From Dromaius novaehollandiae (Eukaryota; Chordata; Aves; Casuariiformes; Dromaiidae), in contig NC_088117.1 in assembly GCF_036370855.1 (NCBI RefSeq), positions 2,728,001 through 2,792,000 of the forward strand: a DNA stretch of 64,000 bases, read 5' to 3'. Position 1 is the first letter of the stretch, and the number at the start of each line of letters is the position of its first letter. The notes under the pieces are model-generated. The model ran no database searches and was not told the origin of the DNA. It saw only the letters and a list, made by a program, of their open reading frames with translations. The translations under genes and the position numbers were made by a program. Below, piece by piece: positions 48,721 to 61,900 of this stretch.

Positions 48721-51700
48721 ACAACACATGTCAGAAAGACCCTTCATAACCTGCACTAGCTCCCACCCTGTACCTTGTCCTTAGGTGATATATCTAGCTC
48801 TATATTCAGCAGGGCGCCCTGTTCTGTGAATATGTGAATGTGTCCATGTGTATTTTTACTAGTCTTTTAAGTAACTTGTTTCTCCAGATACTTCTGTGGT
48901 TTCTAGAACCAGAAGTGGATGACTTTAGGCCTGTTTTTTAACTCCTTCCCAGAGAGCTTGTGCTGTACCTGTTGATTCCCTTGCCTCCCTTCTGCCTGTT
49001 ACAGAAACAATTCATTCCCTGTGCAGTGAGCCTAGTTATAGAAACTCCGTTGCTCAATAATGGTCATCTATTTATAGCCTTTTATAATTTGTTTCATGAC
49101 AAAGAGTTTCTGCAAGATGCTCCTTGATTCCTGCAAGGAATTAATGATTTTTCCCTTCCTGTGCTACTGAAAGTACCTTTTGTGCTCAGAAAGATGATTG
49201 CAATAAAGACCATTTTGTGTATTCAGAGTAAATCACAGGGACTTTAATAAGTTTTTGATGAAAGCTTAGAATTTCTCTTTGTTTTCCTCCAATTCTTTTC
49301 AAACTTCTGAGTCAGATGAGCATGGCTTGCCTTAAACCTTTAAGGACAGAACAGGGATGGAATAAAATGATCTAGATTCTGTACAGCCTTGCACATTGGC
49401 AGCACAGCTGCTCAGTTCTCTGCAGAGTCTCTGATGACAAAGTGTTGCAAACAGCAGAAAGACAAAGTCTGGAGATGGCAGTGGATATGCTTAATTTTCT
49501 CATTCCATAACTGTCTGTCACCAGGCATGATAGTCTACTTATTTCTGTTAGACAAGTTATTATATTGAAACTGATACAACTGGCTTGATAAAATACTCTC
49601 CAGCATTTTTCTCCCATAGATCTTTCTTCCATCATAGCTACCACTAAATTTCTCTTGTCACTGTGAAGTGTAGTGCAGATATGCATCATTTTTGCTCTAG
49701 AAGAGCATCTCCAGCCTTTCTTCATTTTCTACATCTTTTTTAATCTGAAGAAGAATTTTCCTCTCCGTGTGGCTCCTGATGAAATCACTCATGGCCTGTC
49801 CTTTCTGCAATGTTCCTGGGGGAACACCTGACCTCAGAAGTCATTCTCTTTGCTACCTGTGTGTCAAGGCTCAGACTTATCAGAGCCTCCTGTACTATGA
49901 AACTGCAGCCAGGGACCTTGCCCTACAACAGCCTCTACCTGCCTGCCATCAATATTACCTACAGGCCCTTACTGATCTCAGCAGTGGCCTGTGGGGTTGG
50001 CAGAGGCGATTGGAGAGAAATAGCACCTAATCCACTGAGCACTTTAAAGTAGAAAACTCACTCTTCAAAAGCAGCAAGCAGTGTCTTGTCTCCACTTGTA
50101 AACTGGGCTGAGCTCTTAATCCCTGAGAAAGCAGATGAATGCCCTGCGTGTGATGAAAGAAAAAAAACAGAACAGAAACTCTGGTGGGGACTTTCAGAAC
50201 TCAGTAGAAGAAAACACTTGGAAAGTGGATTTGCTGGCAAGGAGTGGGCGATCCAGTCACTCTGCTGCTGGCAGGTTCCCAGACTGTGTTCCTCCATAGA
50301 TGACCACATCTTCTAGGAGAAGCTTAAACATCATCACCAACACGTGCCTCATCCTGCATGTTCCCTCACCTTGTACTTAGGGGCAGAAAAGGTGAGTGTG
50401 GAATGCTTGGTTCAGTCATTGCTCTGTTTTTAATGTTCAGGCTCTAAGTTTATTTTATCAAAATCTGATCAAAGTGAATCATATCACTGGAGCAGAACTG
50501 GTTTGTGGTGGTCTTGAACCTTAGAGGTTACAGCCTTAGGACAGCCCATCTGCTTCCAGCATTGCCCCCATGGAAGCTTCTGTGGCATCAGAACACAAGC
50601 GGTACCCAGCATTTGCAAAGCTGTCCCCAGTGCTTTCCTCTCTCTGGATAGTTGGTCCCAAGCCATGGTATGCTTGAACATAAGGACAAACTCTCACCTT
50701 CCTTCCAGGAGGACAAAGCTGGTGCATTTGCAGGTGTCCAGGTCACTGACAGATGTGCTGCAGTGCTCTGCACTTGCTGTATAGCAGCAGAAGTAGGATG
50801 AGGCCAAGTGTGTTGCACCGTTGGATCCCATTGAGGAGATAACAGAAGTGTGGCTAGCAGAAGCAAGGTCACTCTGTTAGATGCATAAGTGTCTTCAAAC
50901 CTGCTGGTGCTGATAAAGAGGGTTCATGATACTGCCCTAATAAAGCAGGCACCAGTGTGGGGTTCAAGAGGGTTCCTAAATTATAGACTGAGTTACGGCC
51001 AGGTGCTTATATTCTTAATAGGTGCAGCTCAACTGAACTCTTCTGAATGTTATTCTTATCCCCTCTGTCCTGCTCAGGGACAGCCTCACAGAGCAGTGCA
51101 TTGTTTCTGTGCTGAGCTTGTCCATGTGCAGGGCCAGCTTGGCTGTACGGTTGCATTTGATGTCCCAATGGATGGATACAGCACGTGTCACCACTGTTGC
51201 CACTTCTGTCTATATTATCTGGCAAGTTCTTAGCATGAAGATACCAAGCAGGGAAGACCGATCATTGTGGGGATCCAGAAGTGAGGGGCATAATGCTGTT
51301 TCCCCTTGTTCTCCCTCACATTACTTATTTCTTCAAAGAAGCACTTGGAATATTTAAAACCTCACTGTGAGTATGTCCCTCTCCTCAAAGCTAAGACATC
51401 TCTGTCTCATGGCTATTAGTGTTGAGACTCCTGAGAGATCCTATCTTTTTACTGACCAGTAATTACTCATGCTTCCATGCCACTGCAAGCCATGCCATTC
51501 ATGTCCTGGCCTGAATTTAGAGTCTGAAATTGTGCATTCAATTAGATTTTCTGTTTGGCTTTTGTCTAGTGTTAAGATACTACAGTACACAAGAACAATG
51601 AGCATAAACCTAAGCTGGCTGGACAGACATTTCTAGAGCATTGGTCCTTCAGTGCTGGTTCATTCTGCTTAAGCCTGAAGGACAGAAACAGAAAATATGC

Positions 51701-54174
51701 CACCAGGATATTGCTGACACTTCAGGACCCCCCTATGACCTGCCATAAGAATTGTTTAGAGAAGAGCAGACCTGAATGTTGTGTAACTCCATCTTTGGTC
51801 CAGCTACTCTGGAGTTGAAGGTGGAATGTTTTTATACACCTAATTCATTCTGTCTGCGCTGAGGTTTCCTCTCCAAAGCTCTCTGTGGAGGGAAACAGGA
51901 CTGGAAGAATCAAGTTCTGAAGGTGCAGTCAGAGCCCTGCTCTGTCCCCAGACTGAGTGGGGCCTCATTAAACAGTGGGCTGTGGTATTTGGTCAGTCAG
52001 TCCTCAGGTTTGCATTTCACCAGTTGTCCTCTTGCTGCCTGGTCAAAACCACTGTCTCACAGCTGTGTCTGGACTTTCTCCATGGTCAAAGCTCTCAGTA
52101 AATCTCTTAGGGGCTCCAGCCTTCCTGCTCCTCCATGGACAATCCTTGGCCCTAAGCCACCCCTCTGTCTGGCTTTCTCTCTTTTTCATTTCCTGGCCTT
52201 TGCCTGTTGCCTTCCTGCTTTGATTCCTCCTCTCCAGAGTGTTCCCACTTTATGATCACCTGTTACAGTTACGGGATATTCCTGGTGTCAGCCGGGCCTT
52301 CCCCAGGCAAGCCAGTAGTCAGAAGATCTTGCTAGCATTGGACAGTGCACAGGACTATTTCTGTGCTGTCAGTGAAATGTGTCTGAGGCCACCAGGAGGC
52401 ATTATTCCTCCACTGAGGACAACCAGGCAGTGTAAAAGTCTTGCTCGGCTCCAAAGGTCTTGTCCTCTCTTGGCTACGGCGACAGCAGTGCTCTTCAAGT
52501 TAACCACAGTTACAGAAGATACCAAGCACTAGCACCAGTGTCAAACCTGGCATCTTCTTAGGCTCTCATAACTGATGATGCTCAGATGTTTGATGTGACC
52601 TCTCTTTAACAAGTCATATCTGGGGACTCTCTCCCTTGCCGTGAGAGGGCAGCACCTCGACTTTATGTCTGAGTCTTTCTGGAATAGATAATGGGTATTG
52701 AGTTTCCAGCCAAGATGCATCAGCCTCCTCGGAAAACTTTTAGCAATTGTAGGAAGAATCATTCTTTTTCTTCAAGTCTAAGACTTAGTAAAGCATATGT
52801 TGTGTCCAAACTAAACTCTTAACACAGCTTTTCTTCTAAGGTGGACTGTTTTCTTCTCTGTATAATTGGTTTCACAAAAGGATCTCAAATTGCCAAGAAA
52901 TTCTCCTACTTCCTCTCAGGATGGAGGCGAATTGTATTTTGTTTTGTTTTCTCAGCTGTTGTAACCAAAGCGTTTCAAGAATTTACAGGGACCGGACAGG
53001 GATTATGAGTCTAAGTCTCCAGGCAGGCTTTTGGGTTTCCTATACACCCACTGCTGTAACACCCAAGCTCTCCACCAGTAACAAACCCTGAATGATGAAG
53101 TCCATAGCATAATTAGGGAGCCTTGTGTTTGCTTCCTTTCTCTAGTGAGCCTCTTGTTTCCTTTCTCCGGAAGGTAGAGCTGCCCGAGATGTGCATTTAC
53201 TTTTATTTTACCTAATTTCTTTCCCTCCCCCACTGAAGTGGTGGGAACAGCAGGATCCAATTTGCAGTGAAACAGCACAGCACTGAATAGTTCAACATCT
53301 GCTGGAGTGCAGAGAATGCTTTCATGGAAGCCAGGGGAGCTGAACACAAACAGACTGCTTTCTATATTTGGGTTTTTCTGGCTGTAAACCAAATGACCAA
53401 TTTCAGCAGACACTGTACATCAAATGGACATGTATCTGAATATTTCCAGGGGGTGGTATATTCACTTTTGAAAACAAGCATGTTCTAGGAGTTACTCTGC
53501 TTTTGTTTGTGGAGGTCGTTTTCCTGGGGACTGTACAAGAACTTCCTGATTCAAATGCAATTGACTGTGAATGTGCAACTATATCAATGCTAGTGGAAAA
53601 CAGCATAACTGAATTGACATTGATAACTCTGCTGGACACATCAACTAAGGATCTATCTCATATTCTTTTGTGTGTCAATCATTTCAAGGCTGTGACCATG
53701 AGAAAGTTCATCATATAACAGGAACATGTGAATGTGAGGGGTGGAGAAGTTAAGGATTAGTTTCAGTGAGTTCATTTTCTGCCGTGAAATTCATAGACTG
53801 AGCATAAACCAAAGAGAAAGAATATCCCCAAAGAGAACAGAACGAACCTTTCAGATGGTTTCATTGGCAATGAATGTTTTTCACAATAACTGGTTGTGTT
53901 GGCTGATTTTGAAAGAGAAGTCATAGCTGAAACAAAGCTGTTGGTTTTTTCTGAGTGGGAATTGAAATGTTAGATTCTCTGCTGACTTGTGCTGGCCCCA
54001 AAGTCAAATGTAATATTCCCCTGGCATTTCAAAGTGTTAATGAAGTCCAGGAAAGACTTCAACTCTTGTTTTATATTTCATGAAACACTAATGGCAAATT
54101 CAGCCCTCTGGCCCCAACTGAGCAGATGGCCAAAATGAGGCCCTGGCTCCATTTCAGCCCCTTTTGTAGCCTCA
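48721..54174. other. Gene-free unique sequence
   Basis: No gene recognised. Open frames reach 136 codons (53,003-53,413, minus) without domains. A 91-codon stop-free plus-strand stretch ends at 53,718 (see findings). No repeat family recognised. Confidence 0.5.
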
Positions 54175-54248
54175 GGGCCGATCCTCAGCTGGCGCACACC
54201 ATTATAAATTTGAGATGCTCCAGCCATTTCATCCAGCTGGAGATCTGC
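54175..54248. repeat. Hairpin-type dispersed repeat (palindromic)
   Basis: The left arm gggccgatcctcagctgg (54,175-54,192) and the right arm ccagctggagatctgc (54,233-54,248) are imperfect reverse complements: 11 of 13 positions match in the GATC..CAGCTGG core. The inner sequence also pairs loosely. The arms resemble a palindromic repeat I remember from turtle and crocodilian DNA, with 'agatcctcagctggtgtaaat' arms around a tccattgaagtcaatgga centre. This copy would be an old, diverged one. I cannot name the family with certainty. Confidence 0.5.
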
Positions 54249-57200
54249 TTTTCCAAATGTAAATATTGTATATTCTCAGCATTTCCCCCAAGGTAAATTT
54301 TATCCTCACTGCAGTCCTGAGTCTAGTCCTGGACCTAGTCCAGACCCTGGACGTTGTCCAGAATTTCTTCCGCAGTGGAATCATCTTGATTCAAGTTACA
54401 CCTTTCTCCTTGCTGGATATTGCCTTGCCCCATAGGCCATATGCCATCAGGGCATATGCCAGTGCCATATACCATTAGATATGCTGCTGCCGCTGTTGTA
54501 AATCTAAACTTGCAATCCAGTGGGAAAATGTTCCAATGGAAGCATTGCTGGTGGAATTCAGGTAGAATTCCTCCTTTCTTGTTGAAGGCACTCTGCTGCC
54601 TTTCTGTGGGCATCAGGACAAAGGCGTGTCCTTTCTGCAAGGTGAGAAGAGTAAGCTCTGAAATTATGTATTCTGATGGCAACAAATAGTTTATCCTTTG
54701 CTTCTGGCCCCATTAATTTAAGCTACACTCTGTTCTCTGGTTTCTATTTTTTCCTGTACCACAGCTCTCCTCTGGGGGTTCCAACCATTTAGTTTCATCA
54801 GAGTTTCAGAAGTAGAGAAATAATCAAACTCTGAGTTAGTGACTCATATCGAAACAAGGAAAGTGTTACTTTTAGACCACTCCTCACTTAGAATACAAAA
54901 AGTCTCCTTTGGATCTCACAGGGAAAGGTGCTGGTGTCAAATGCAAAGATCATGAGCCATTATATTAAGCTTCAAACAGAAATCCTAGTCTAGCTGTCTG
55001 GAAATCAAAGGCAGGGAGATAGTTCTGGGTCCAGGATGGAGTTGCACAGGGCAAAGCAGAGGCAAACGTGGAAGGAGCAAAGGGCACTCAGCTCCATAGT
55101 CTGGAATCTATCACCATTTCCCCATGCTGGAAGTTTAGACCAAGAAGACCCTGGTTATTTCTCATCTAGACAACTGCTGGTCACCCAATATGCAGACAGG
55201 CCCACAGTTCAGCATTAGAGCAGCCTGAGACTCGGGGAATGGACAGCAGGAAGTGACCCCAGGAAAATGGCCTGAGGACAGCTGTTCACAGGGTGCAATT
55301 TGCAACGTCCTCTGCTGCAGGATCTCACTGCTGAGCATTTCCAGACACAAGCACCATCTCCACTACCCTGAGAGTGTGACCCAGATAGCTGGTCTTGGAA
55401 TGAGGATTGAGGTGACACCAAGCTTTGTGTTCACACAAGCAACTAGAAGCTGTACTGATTCAGAGGGCTGTATCTGATGCCTGAGGCTGCAGATGTAGGG
55501 GTGCTTGGGAGCAGGTTGTCTCCTAGTCTGTAAGCTCTTACCACAGGCATCTGCGGCTACAGTAAAGCTATGCCAAAGTACCTAGTGGTCTTGGAGGTGA
55601 ATGCACCAAATGCCAACCCTGACTTTGAGGATGATTCAGCTTGTGCATCAAATGGAGAAGGAAGAAGATTTGTGAGCAGCAGACAGGCAACTCAAAAGGA
55701 AAATTGCTGTCTAGCAACTCTGCAGTGTCATTAGTGCATTCCTTTTTATTTTCTTGGTATGTGGTTCCTGAGTACAGTGTCCTTATGGAACTAGTCCATC
55801 TGGAAAGGTCTCTCATTTCTCTGCAGATCACAGAGAGTCCAGGTATTTTGGATGTCTCATCCACTCATCTTTGATTCACCTGTCACACCATGTTTCCAGC
55901 TCACAGTTAATACTGACTTAGAGAACTTCCAGGGCTTCAGGGGTGGAACAAGCAGCGGGCTGTGAACCTACTGCTTCAAAAGCATAGGTTTCCTTCAGCC
56001 CTAAGGACCACATCAGAAGATCTTCTCTCCTTCTGGTAATGAGGTTCATGATGGCTCAGAAGGGCTCCATGCAATTCTGGGGTACTGGGCATGCAGCAGG
56101 TTACAGAGGGAAACCAGACACAGCAGCACTGCATGTTTCATAGCACAGGATGAGATGAACGTAACTCAACTTCATGGAGGAAGCAAATTAAAATCAAAAG
56201 TAAACCAGAAGTTCTCCTGATTGCTTAAAAATCCATAATGCCTGAGGAGAGTGCAAAGTCATCTATTTACCTTCCTGGCTTGTTACTACATCAGATGTTT
56301 TTGTAAGTTTTCCTCTCCTCATATGCACACTGGGCACCAAGATCAAACTCTAAAAAGTGACTTGTGATGTGGGACACTGTATGACAGCCCTGGGCTATAG
56401 ATGTGTGAGTCTGTGTATGTCATATGCGGTATGTAGGAGTCACAGCAGGTATCTTAAGCAGGCACCAAAATACAAAGCATGCAGCATAAATGACTGCACT
56501 GGAAAACATGCCAAGATGAGGAATAATCAGTTCAGTCTTTCCCAGCCACTGTTCAGAGAGGTATTTAGCTGCCTTAAGTCTAGTCTCAGTGGTAAAGGGA
56601 TGCCCCAAGAGGCTCAGCTGTCTTAGAGAAAGATCCACCTATCTTAACCATAGGAGGCTATAAGAGTGACCTCTACCCAAAACTCCGGTCCAAGGTTATG
56701 TTCAGGGCAGTGGGAGCAGGGGAAAGCAGCCCCGTATCTTTTCAAAAAAACCCACAAGCATCTCTGGCCACCTGCTCAGACACCACACCATCCACCACTG
56801 TTTTGAGAGCTCTGGGTGCTAGCAGCATCTGTGCTGCCTGGGGGAGCAGTAAACACATTTCTCCTTTCTGTTGTTCAGCACAGTGCCTCTCTGGTGTTTC
56901 CAGGTGTGCAGCATCCAGCCCCAGAGCACAGGGAGAGGGAAACAACTAGAAATCCCAAGAGTTGCTGTCCATGCATGGCTACTTGGAGGATCCTTAAAAG
57001 AGGGGTAAGAGGGCAGTGAGGAAGGGCTGGAAAGGAGCCAGCAGAGGGGATGCGGAAGCCTGGGGGCAGCAGGAAAGCCAGGATGGGCTTTGGGCAATAT
57101 GACTGGTGGAAATCATGAGTCAGGTAGTTGGAAGCCCCATTTCCTGGCATTACAGCTTGAAACCCCCCTCGCGGCTGTTTCCTGCTACTTGGCTATTCAG

Positions 57201-57699
57201 GTTCATGCAGCCACCGGCTGCCCTTCCCCATATTGTGCTATGCAAAGGATGGAAGATGTCATTGGCCAAGAATTCCTCAGCCAGTTAGAGAATGCCATTA
57301 GTATTTTAGTTCTTTTACAAGCTGCCGTGCAGTTACAATGGCGGAATGATGAGTGGAAAAGAATTTGCCAGGTGCATCCTGCAGGCCAAGAGAGACGTGT
57401 CAAAGCGAGGAGGTGGGCGGCAAGATCTCATGACATGAAGTGCTGAGATATCTCCATGGAGGGATTTCAGCAGGATCAAGGCCCACAAGTCAGCACAGGG
57501 CTGCCCACAATGCCCAACCCTCAAGGATTAGCCGGGGGGAAGGTCTGCACAATGTTACCACGTTGTGATCCCTCCAAAGACAGTGCCTGGTGGGGTCTTC
57601 TCAGAAGCGTGCTTGATTACAGGCATCATCCTGCCTTGCAGAAGCAGAGAGCACGCTGGGACACTTGGATGTGCTCTGTGTCTTTACAGAAGCCTGCTC
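54249..57699. other. Gene-free unique sequence
   Basis: No gene recognised. It contains an 8-bp-arm palindrome at 54,438-54,458 and a 118-codon open frame at 57,090-57,446, neither with known homology. The 56,700-57,080 stretch is GC-richer. No repeat family recognised. Confidence 0.5.
54438..54458. repeat. 8-bp inverted repeat, CATATGCC
   Basis: Arms catatgcc (54,438-54,445) and ggcatatg (54,451-54,458) are exact reverse complements around atcag. A related third word, gccatatacc, follows at 54,464-54,473, so CATATGCC-like words occur three times in about 36 bp. Confidence 0.65.
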
Positions 57700-57789
57700 C
57701 ATCTTGAAGCTGCCCTGCTGGAGCAGAGGTTGGACTAAAGCCCTCCAGAGGTCCCTCCCAACCTTAGTTATTCAGTGGTTCTGTGAATC
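57700..57789 (+). mobile_element. CR1 LINE 3' end, archosaur/avian type
   Basis: The last ~90 bp match the 3' end of avian/archosaur CR1: 'ctgccctgctggagcagagg', 'ttggactaaagccctccaga', 'ggtccctcccaacctta', then a degenerate terminal microsatellite 'ttcagtggttctgtgaat' in place of the usual attctatga repeats. CR1 insertions are normally 5'-truncated and such short 3' stubs are the commonest form. It belongs to a different lineage from the 25-26 kb copy. Confidence 0.8.
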
Positions 57790-58826
57790 ACTGGAGCAGA
57801 TCTAGCAGCAGCAAGAAGCTACCCAGTGCCATGTTAGCAAGAAAGGAACTGTCATTGTGATAGTACTTCATCATCAAACTCCTAGGGGATTTACTCCAAG
57901 ATTTTAGTGAATTATTCAAACAGCATTGAGCTATCTACCAAATTAGCCTGTGAACCACCCACATATCCCATATCATTTTCTGTTTCAATTATAAGCCTGT
58001 TCCAAAAGGTTCATTTCCTCTGACCAGGAGTGATTACGGTGTGATCAGATCATATCTCCAACCCACCCCCTTCTGAGCTCAGAAGCCCTCACTTAGCCTC
58101 CACATACATCCAAAGGGTCCAACAGCATCTACAACAGCACCTGCCTATGTTTCCTCTGTGAGTTTGGCTGTAGCCACTCCGTTCCTTCCCCGGCTCTGTA
58201 TTTTTGGTCCATTTTTCCTTCCTTTCCCCCTCCTGGCAGTCTGACACCATGAGCAGAGTGAACAGCTGCCGTGAAGAGCCGCAGAAGACCAGCAGCTTTC
58301 CACCAGCAATGCACTCTGGCAGATGGGCCCAGCGAGTGCCCCACTCCAATTAGACCAGCAGATCCTTCCTCACCAGTCCTGTCAACAGCACCAACACTTC
58401 ATAGGACAGGTGCCCAGGACAACCCAAACTAACCCCACCAAAGCAGAATGAAATGCACCCAACAGCTGCAGACAGACCGGAGAGGGGATACCCTGAGACT
58501 CCAGGAGAGCCCAACACTACATGTACCAATGCCAAGCAAGATCAGTGTCAGTTGACATTTCAGCTGACTCTCATGGTAACCACAAAAGTCGCCTTGTTTC
58601 CTGTGCTTGGGGACCCAGCCCTGCCCCACAGCGTGGTGCCGGGCTGTCTGCTCCATCAGTCCTAGCATGCCGGATGGCCTCTGTCCTGGGGGAGGAAGAG
58701 GGTGGCTGGAGACACTCTCCTTCCCTTCTTCCTTTCCCTGGCCAGCAATGGGCCTTCTCTTCCACGAAAAATCAGCAGGGATCTGGGAGGGGGAAGGATG
58801 GGGGGATTGTTCTGTATGTGGTGGAG

Positions 58827-58844
58827 AAGGAAGGAAGGAAGGAA
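58827..58844 (+). repeat. (AAGG)4 microsatellite
   Basis: Four AAGG units plus AA, inside a G-rich stretch (58,780-58,860) with several ggggg runs. Confidence 0.9.
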
Positions 58845-58921
58845 ACTGAGGGGGGAAGGAGCTGTTCAGGAGTGGTCTTTCCCCTCTGAAATCAGGTCAA
58901 TGAATAAACACGGATAATGAG

Positions 58922-58943
58922 GAGAGAGAGAGACACACACACA
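58922..58943 (+). repeat. Compound (GA)6(CA)5 microsatellite
   Basis: Six GA units run directly into five CA units, without interruption. Likely polymorphic in length. Confidence 0.92.
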
Positions 58944-61900
58944 CCACTGGCCACGCACACAGAGCTCCTTTTCCAAGACTGCAGTAAAATGTCAGATGGC
59001 ATTTTGACGACTTTTCGGGTAGCAGTGTCATGAGGGACTTGAGTGGTTTTGTCCAGTGCAACAGCAGGTGCAGTTTTAACAGGGAAAGGGCTATACTTCA
59101 AGCAGCTCCATAAGCAGGGAAGGAAGCACAAAAAGAGCAGAGGGGCTTGGACCAGCTTTCCCTATTTAGACTCATTTGTTAAAGAAGAGTCAGAAAGGAT
59201 GGAAGCTGGAAAGCTTTAAAAAATAAAGGCTATTGCCAAGACTTATGTTTTTCTGCAATGTTTGAACTTTTGCTTATGTGCTATGTTCCAGGAGTCACGG
59301 AATTACATAAGATTCCTCTTTTTTGCTAAATACAAATGTTCTGATTACAGAGGAAGACCCACTCACAGAACATAAATGAAGCAGAAGCCTGAAAATACAG
59401 AAACCAGAAGGTAAAGAAAAACCCAGGATTTATTCTACCAACAGAATTGTACCATATCAAAGCCATATCTATGGTCTGGGGGAATGTGTAATGATCGCTA
59501 AGCACTTCAGGTTGAGCACAGTGCATATCCTTACTCTTTGCACCTCCCCACAACCTCAAAGTTCAGTCTTCAGAGCAAAAAGTTTCTGCTCAGTTTCTTT
59601 TCTTCATAGCAAATGTTTTATATCTTTAAAAGCACCATTTTGAGAACTGTCCCCCTCCACTATACTCTCAGGCTTGCAGGTGTTGAGGTCTTTCCATTAA
59701 ATTAACAAATCTTGCTTCATGCTACATGATACCTTCTGTCAAAACTTCTTTGAAGAGAAAAGAGCTGAAGACCATTCCAGTGCAATCACAGACAGCAGGG
59801 CAGTGCTGGAAACGTGAACACCACTTTGGCAGACATGCTGATTCTCCCTCCTCCTGATACTCTGACTTCTAGGTCAGAACTCCCTTGTGCCCCCAGGGAG
59901 ACAATCTTTCCCCCTATGAGACAGCATGCTGAACATAAAAGAAATATGTGCGTTGCATCTCTATTCCCAGCCCTCTTTCAGGGCTCACACTAGCTGTTCT
60001 GAGTTCTCCTGCAAGCTCAGAGCCTGGTTTCAAGGACCACTGTCCAGACAACAACCCTGAGTTATAATGACACCAAGCTCGACATGACCCAAGATGGGCC
60101 ATGACCTGCAAGTCAGGGACCCGCTGTCACATACAGCATCTGGCATTTGCAATCCATTCAGTCCATCTGGTCCTGGAAGGGGGGAGAGGGAAAAGGAGGA
60201 GCATGAAAACCCTGCATGTGGCTCTGCAGAGCCCTTACTGCTCAGTTCACAGCCCTTCATTGCCCTGGATCATAAACCATTCAACTACATGTTTCTCTTT
60301 AGCACTGAAACTACAAGACAACAGCACTGAGAGCCTTTCAAACCCCCACAATACTATTGCACTACTTAAAAAAAATTCCCTGCCGGCACTTCAAAAAAAT
60401 GAAAAGCAAATACAGGGTAACTGCAACTAGCACAAGGTGTCCTGTGCTGAGAACAGGAGGCTTAAGAGATATTGAGGGGATATCAGGAGTGATATCTCTT
60501 CAACAGAGATTCCTAAGCTGAAACAAAGTGAGCAAGGAAATAAGTGAAATTCCACAGCAAGAAACCACTTTTTCATCTCACTTGTCACATCTGTTTTCTC
60601 CTTTGCCTAGCCTGCAGCCAAGCCCTTCCTCACCCTCCGCTGTGCATGGGGAAATGCGGAGTCTGCAGGGTGGCAGGGAGCTCTCCATTTCTTCTCACCG
60701 CGCTCCTGCCCAGGCTGCCACAAGCTCCAGCCATGCTTGAGAGATCTGGTAGACACATGTTCATCTCTGCATATAAATCGATAAACTTTCTCACAAGCTT
60801 GAGCATGTGCTTCCGTCAGAGAAAGAAGAACGAATAGCTGAACAGCAGACTTCAGTGAAGGCTGGAAAATGAAGCTCCTTAGTTAATGCATGTAAACTAG
60901 AATGCACTAGAAAGCAGTCACCATCATGACTGTGAACATCAGCATAACTGTATTAAATACAACCAACCCTATGGTGTCTGTGGGTGGTATCCTACACAAT
61001 TCCTTTTTACAGGAAACAAGAGCAAGCAAAAATTACACTTGCAGCTAAAAAAATTGTTTCAACTAATTGTTGAATGTTATCTCTTTTTCCTCAAAAGGAT
61101 CAGGTCCCCAGCAGATGACAGTTCACATTTTTTCTTCTTATTCAGTAGGATTTGCTGCCAGTCTGAAAGGCAAGCACCTTTCCCAGCAGTTCTGTGAAAG
61201 GACATGGAGTCCCTTCTGGGAAAGGCTACGGAGTCTGGAAGCCTTTTATTATCTATCACATCATGCTTGAAAGCAAGCAGCTCTGATGTGGGTGAAGAGC
61301 AGCTGCACCCAAGAGCAGCCACTAACTCATCTCGGCTCCTGGGGGCTTCTTTGCAAACATACGTGTTCTAGGAGAGCTGGGAGGCTGGCAGGGGTGAGTG
61401 AAAAGAAGTTTATCTTTGAAGCCATGGCATGGTGCAAAAGAATCCAGCGGATGGAGCCCACCCCAAGGCCAGAGATATGACCCCAGTGCGGTGCTGAGGC
61501 CGGTGACTCTTGTGGTTAGATTGTAATTAATAAAGTGGACGCCAGGGAGACTTTGAAGGATGGTCATAATTTTCATCCTAGCAAAAACTGTCAGAAAAAT
61601 CAGTGCAAAGAATGACACTTCATGCATGCGCCTGCCCACACGGATACCCCCCCACACCACAGTCCTGGCCCTGGGAGCTGGTTACCTGTCCTGGCTGAGA
61701 GCTCGCCTAAGGGGCCCCCCAGGCCGCTGACTACAGGGAACCCAGCATTCAGATGAGCCTGGGCAGGATCAGAGTTAAGCGACAGGGACCCTTTCTGGCA
61801 ATGAGAGATATTTTGCTGATGGACTCAGGTATGTCACTTTGCTGAGGTTGGCCAAAGTTAATCTACACAGGGGCATACATGAACCCTCAAACTGCCACAG

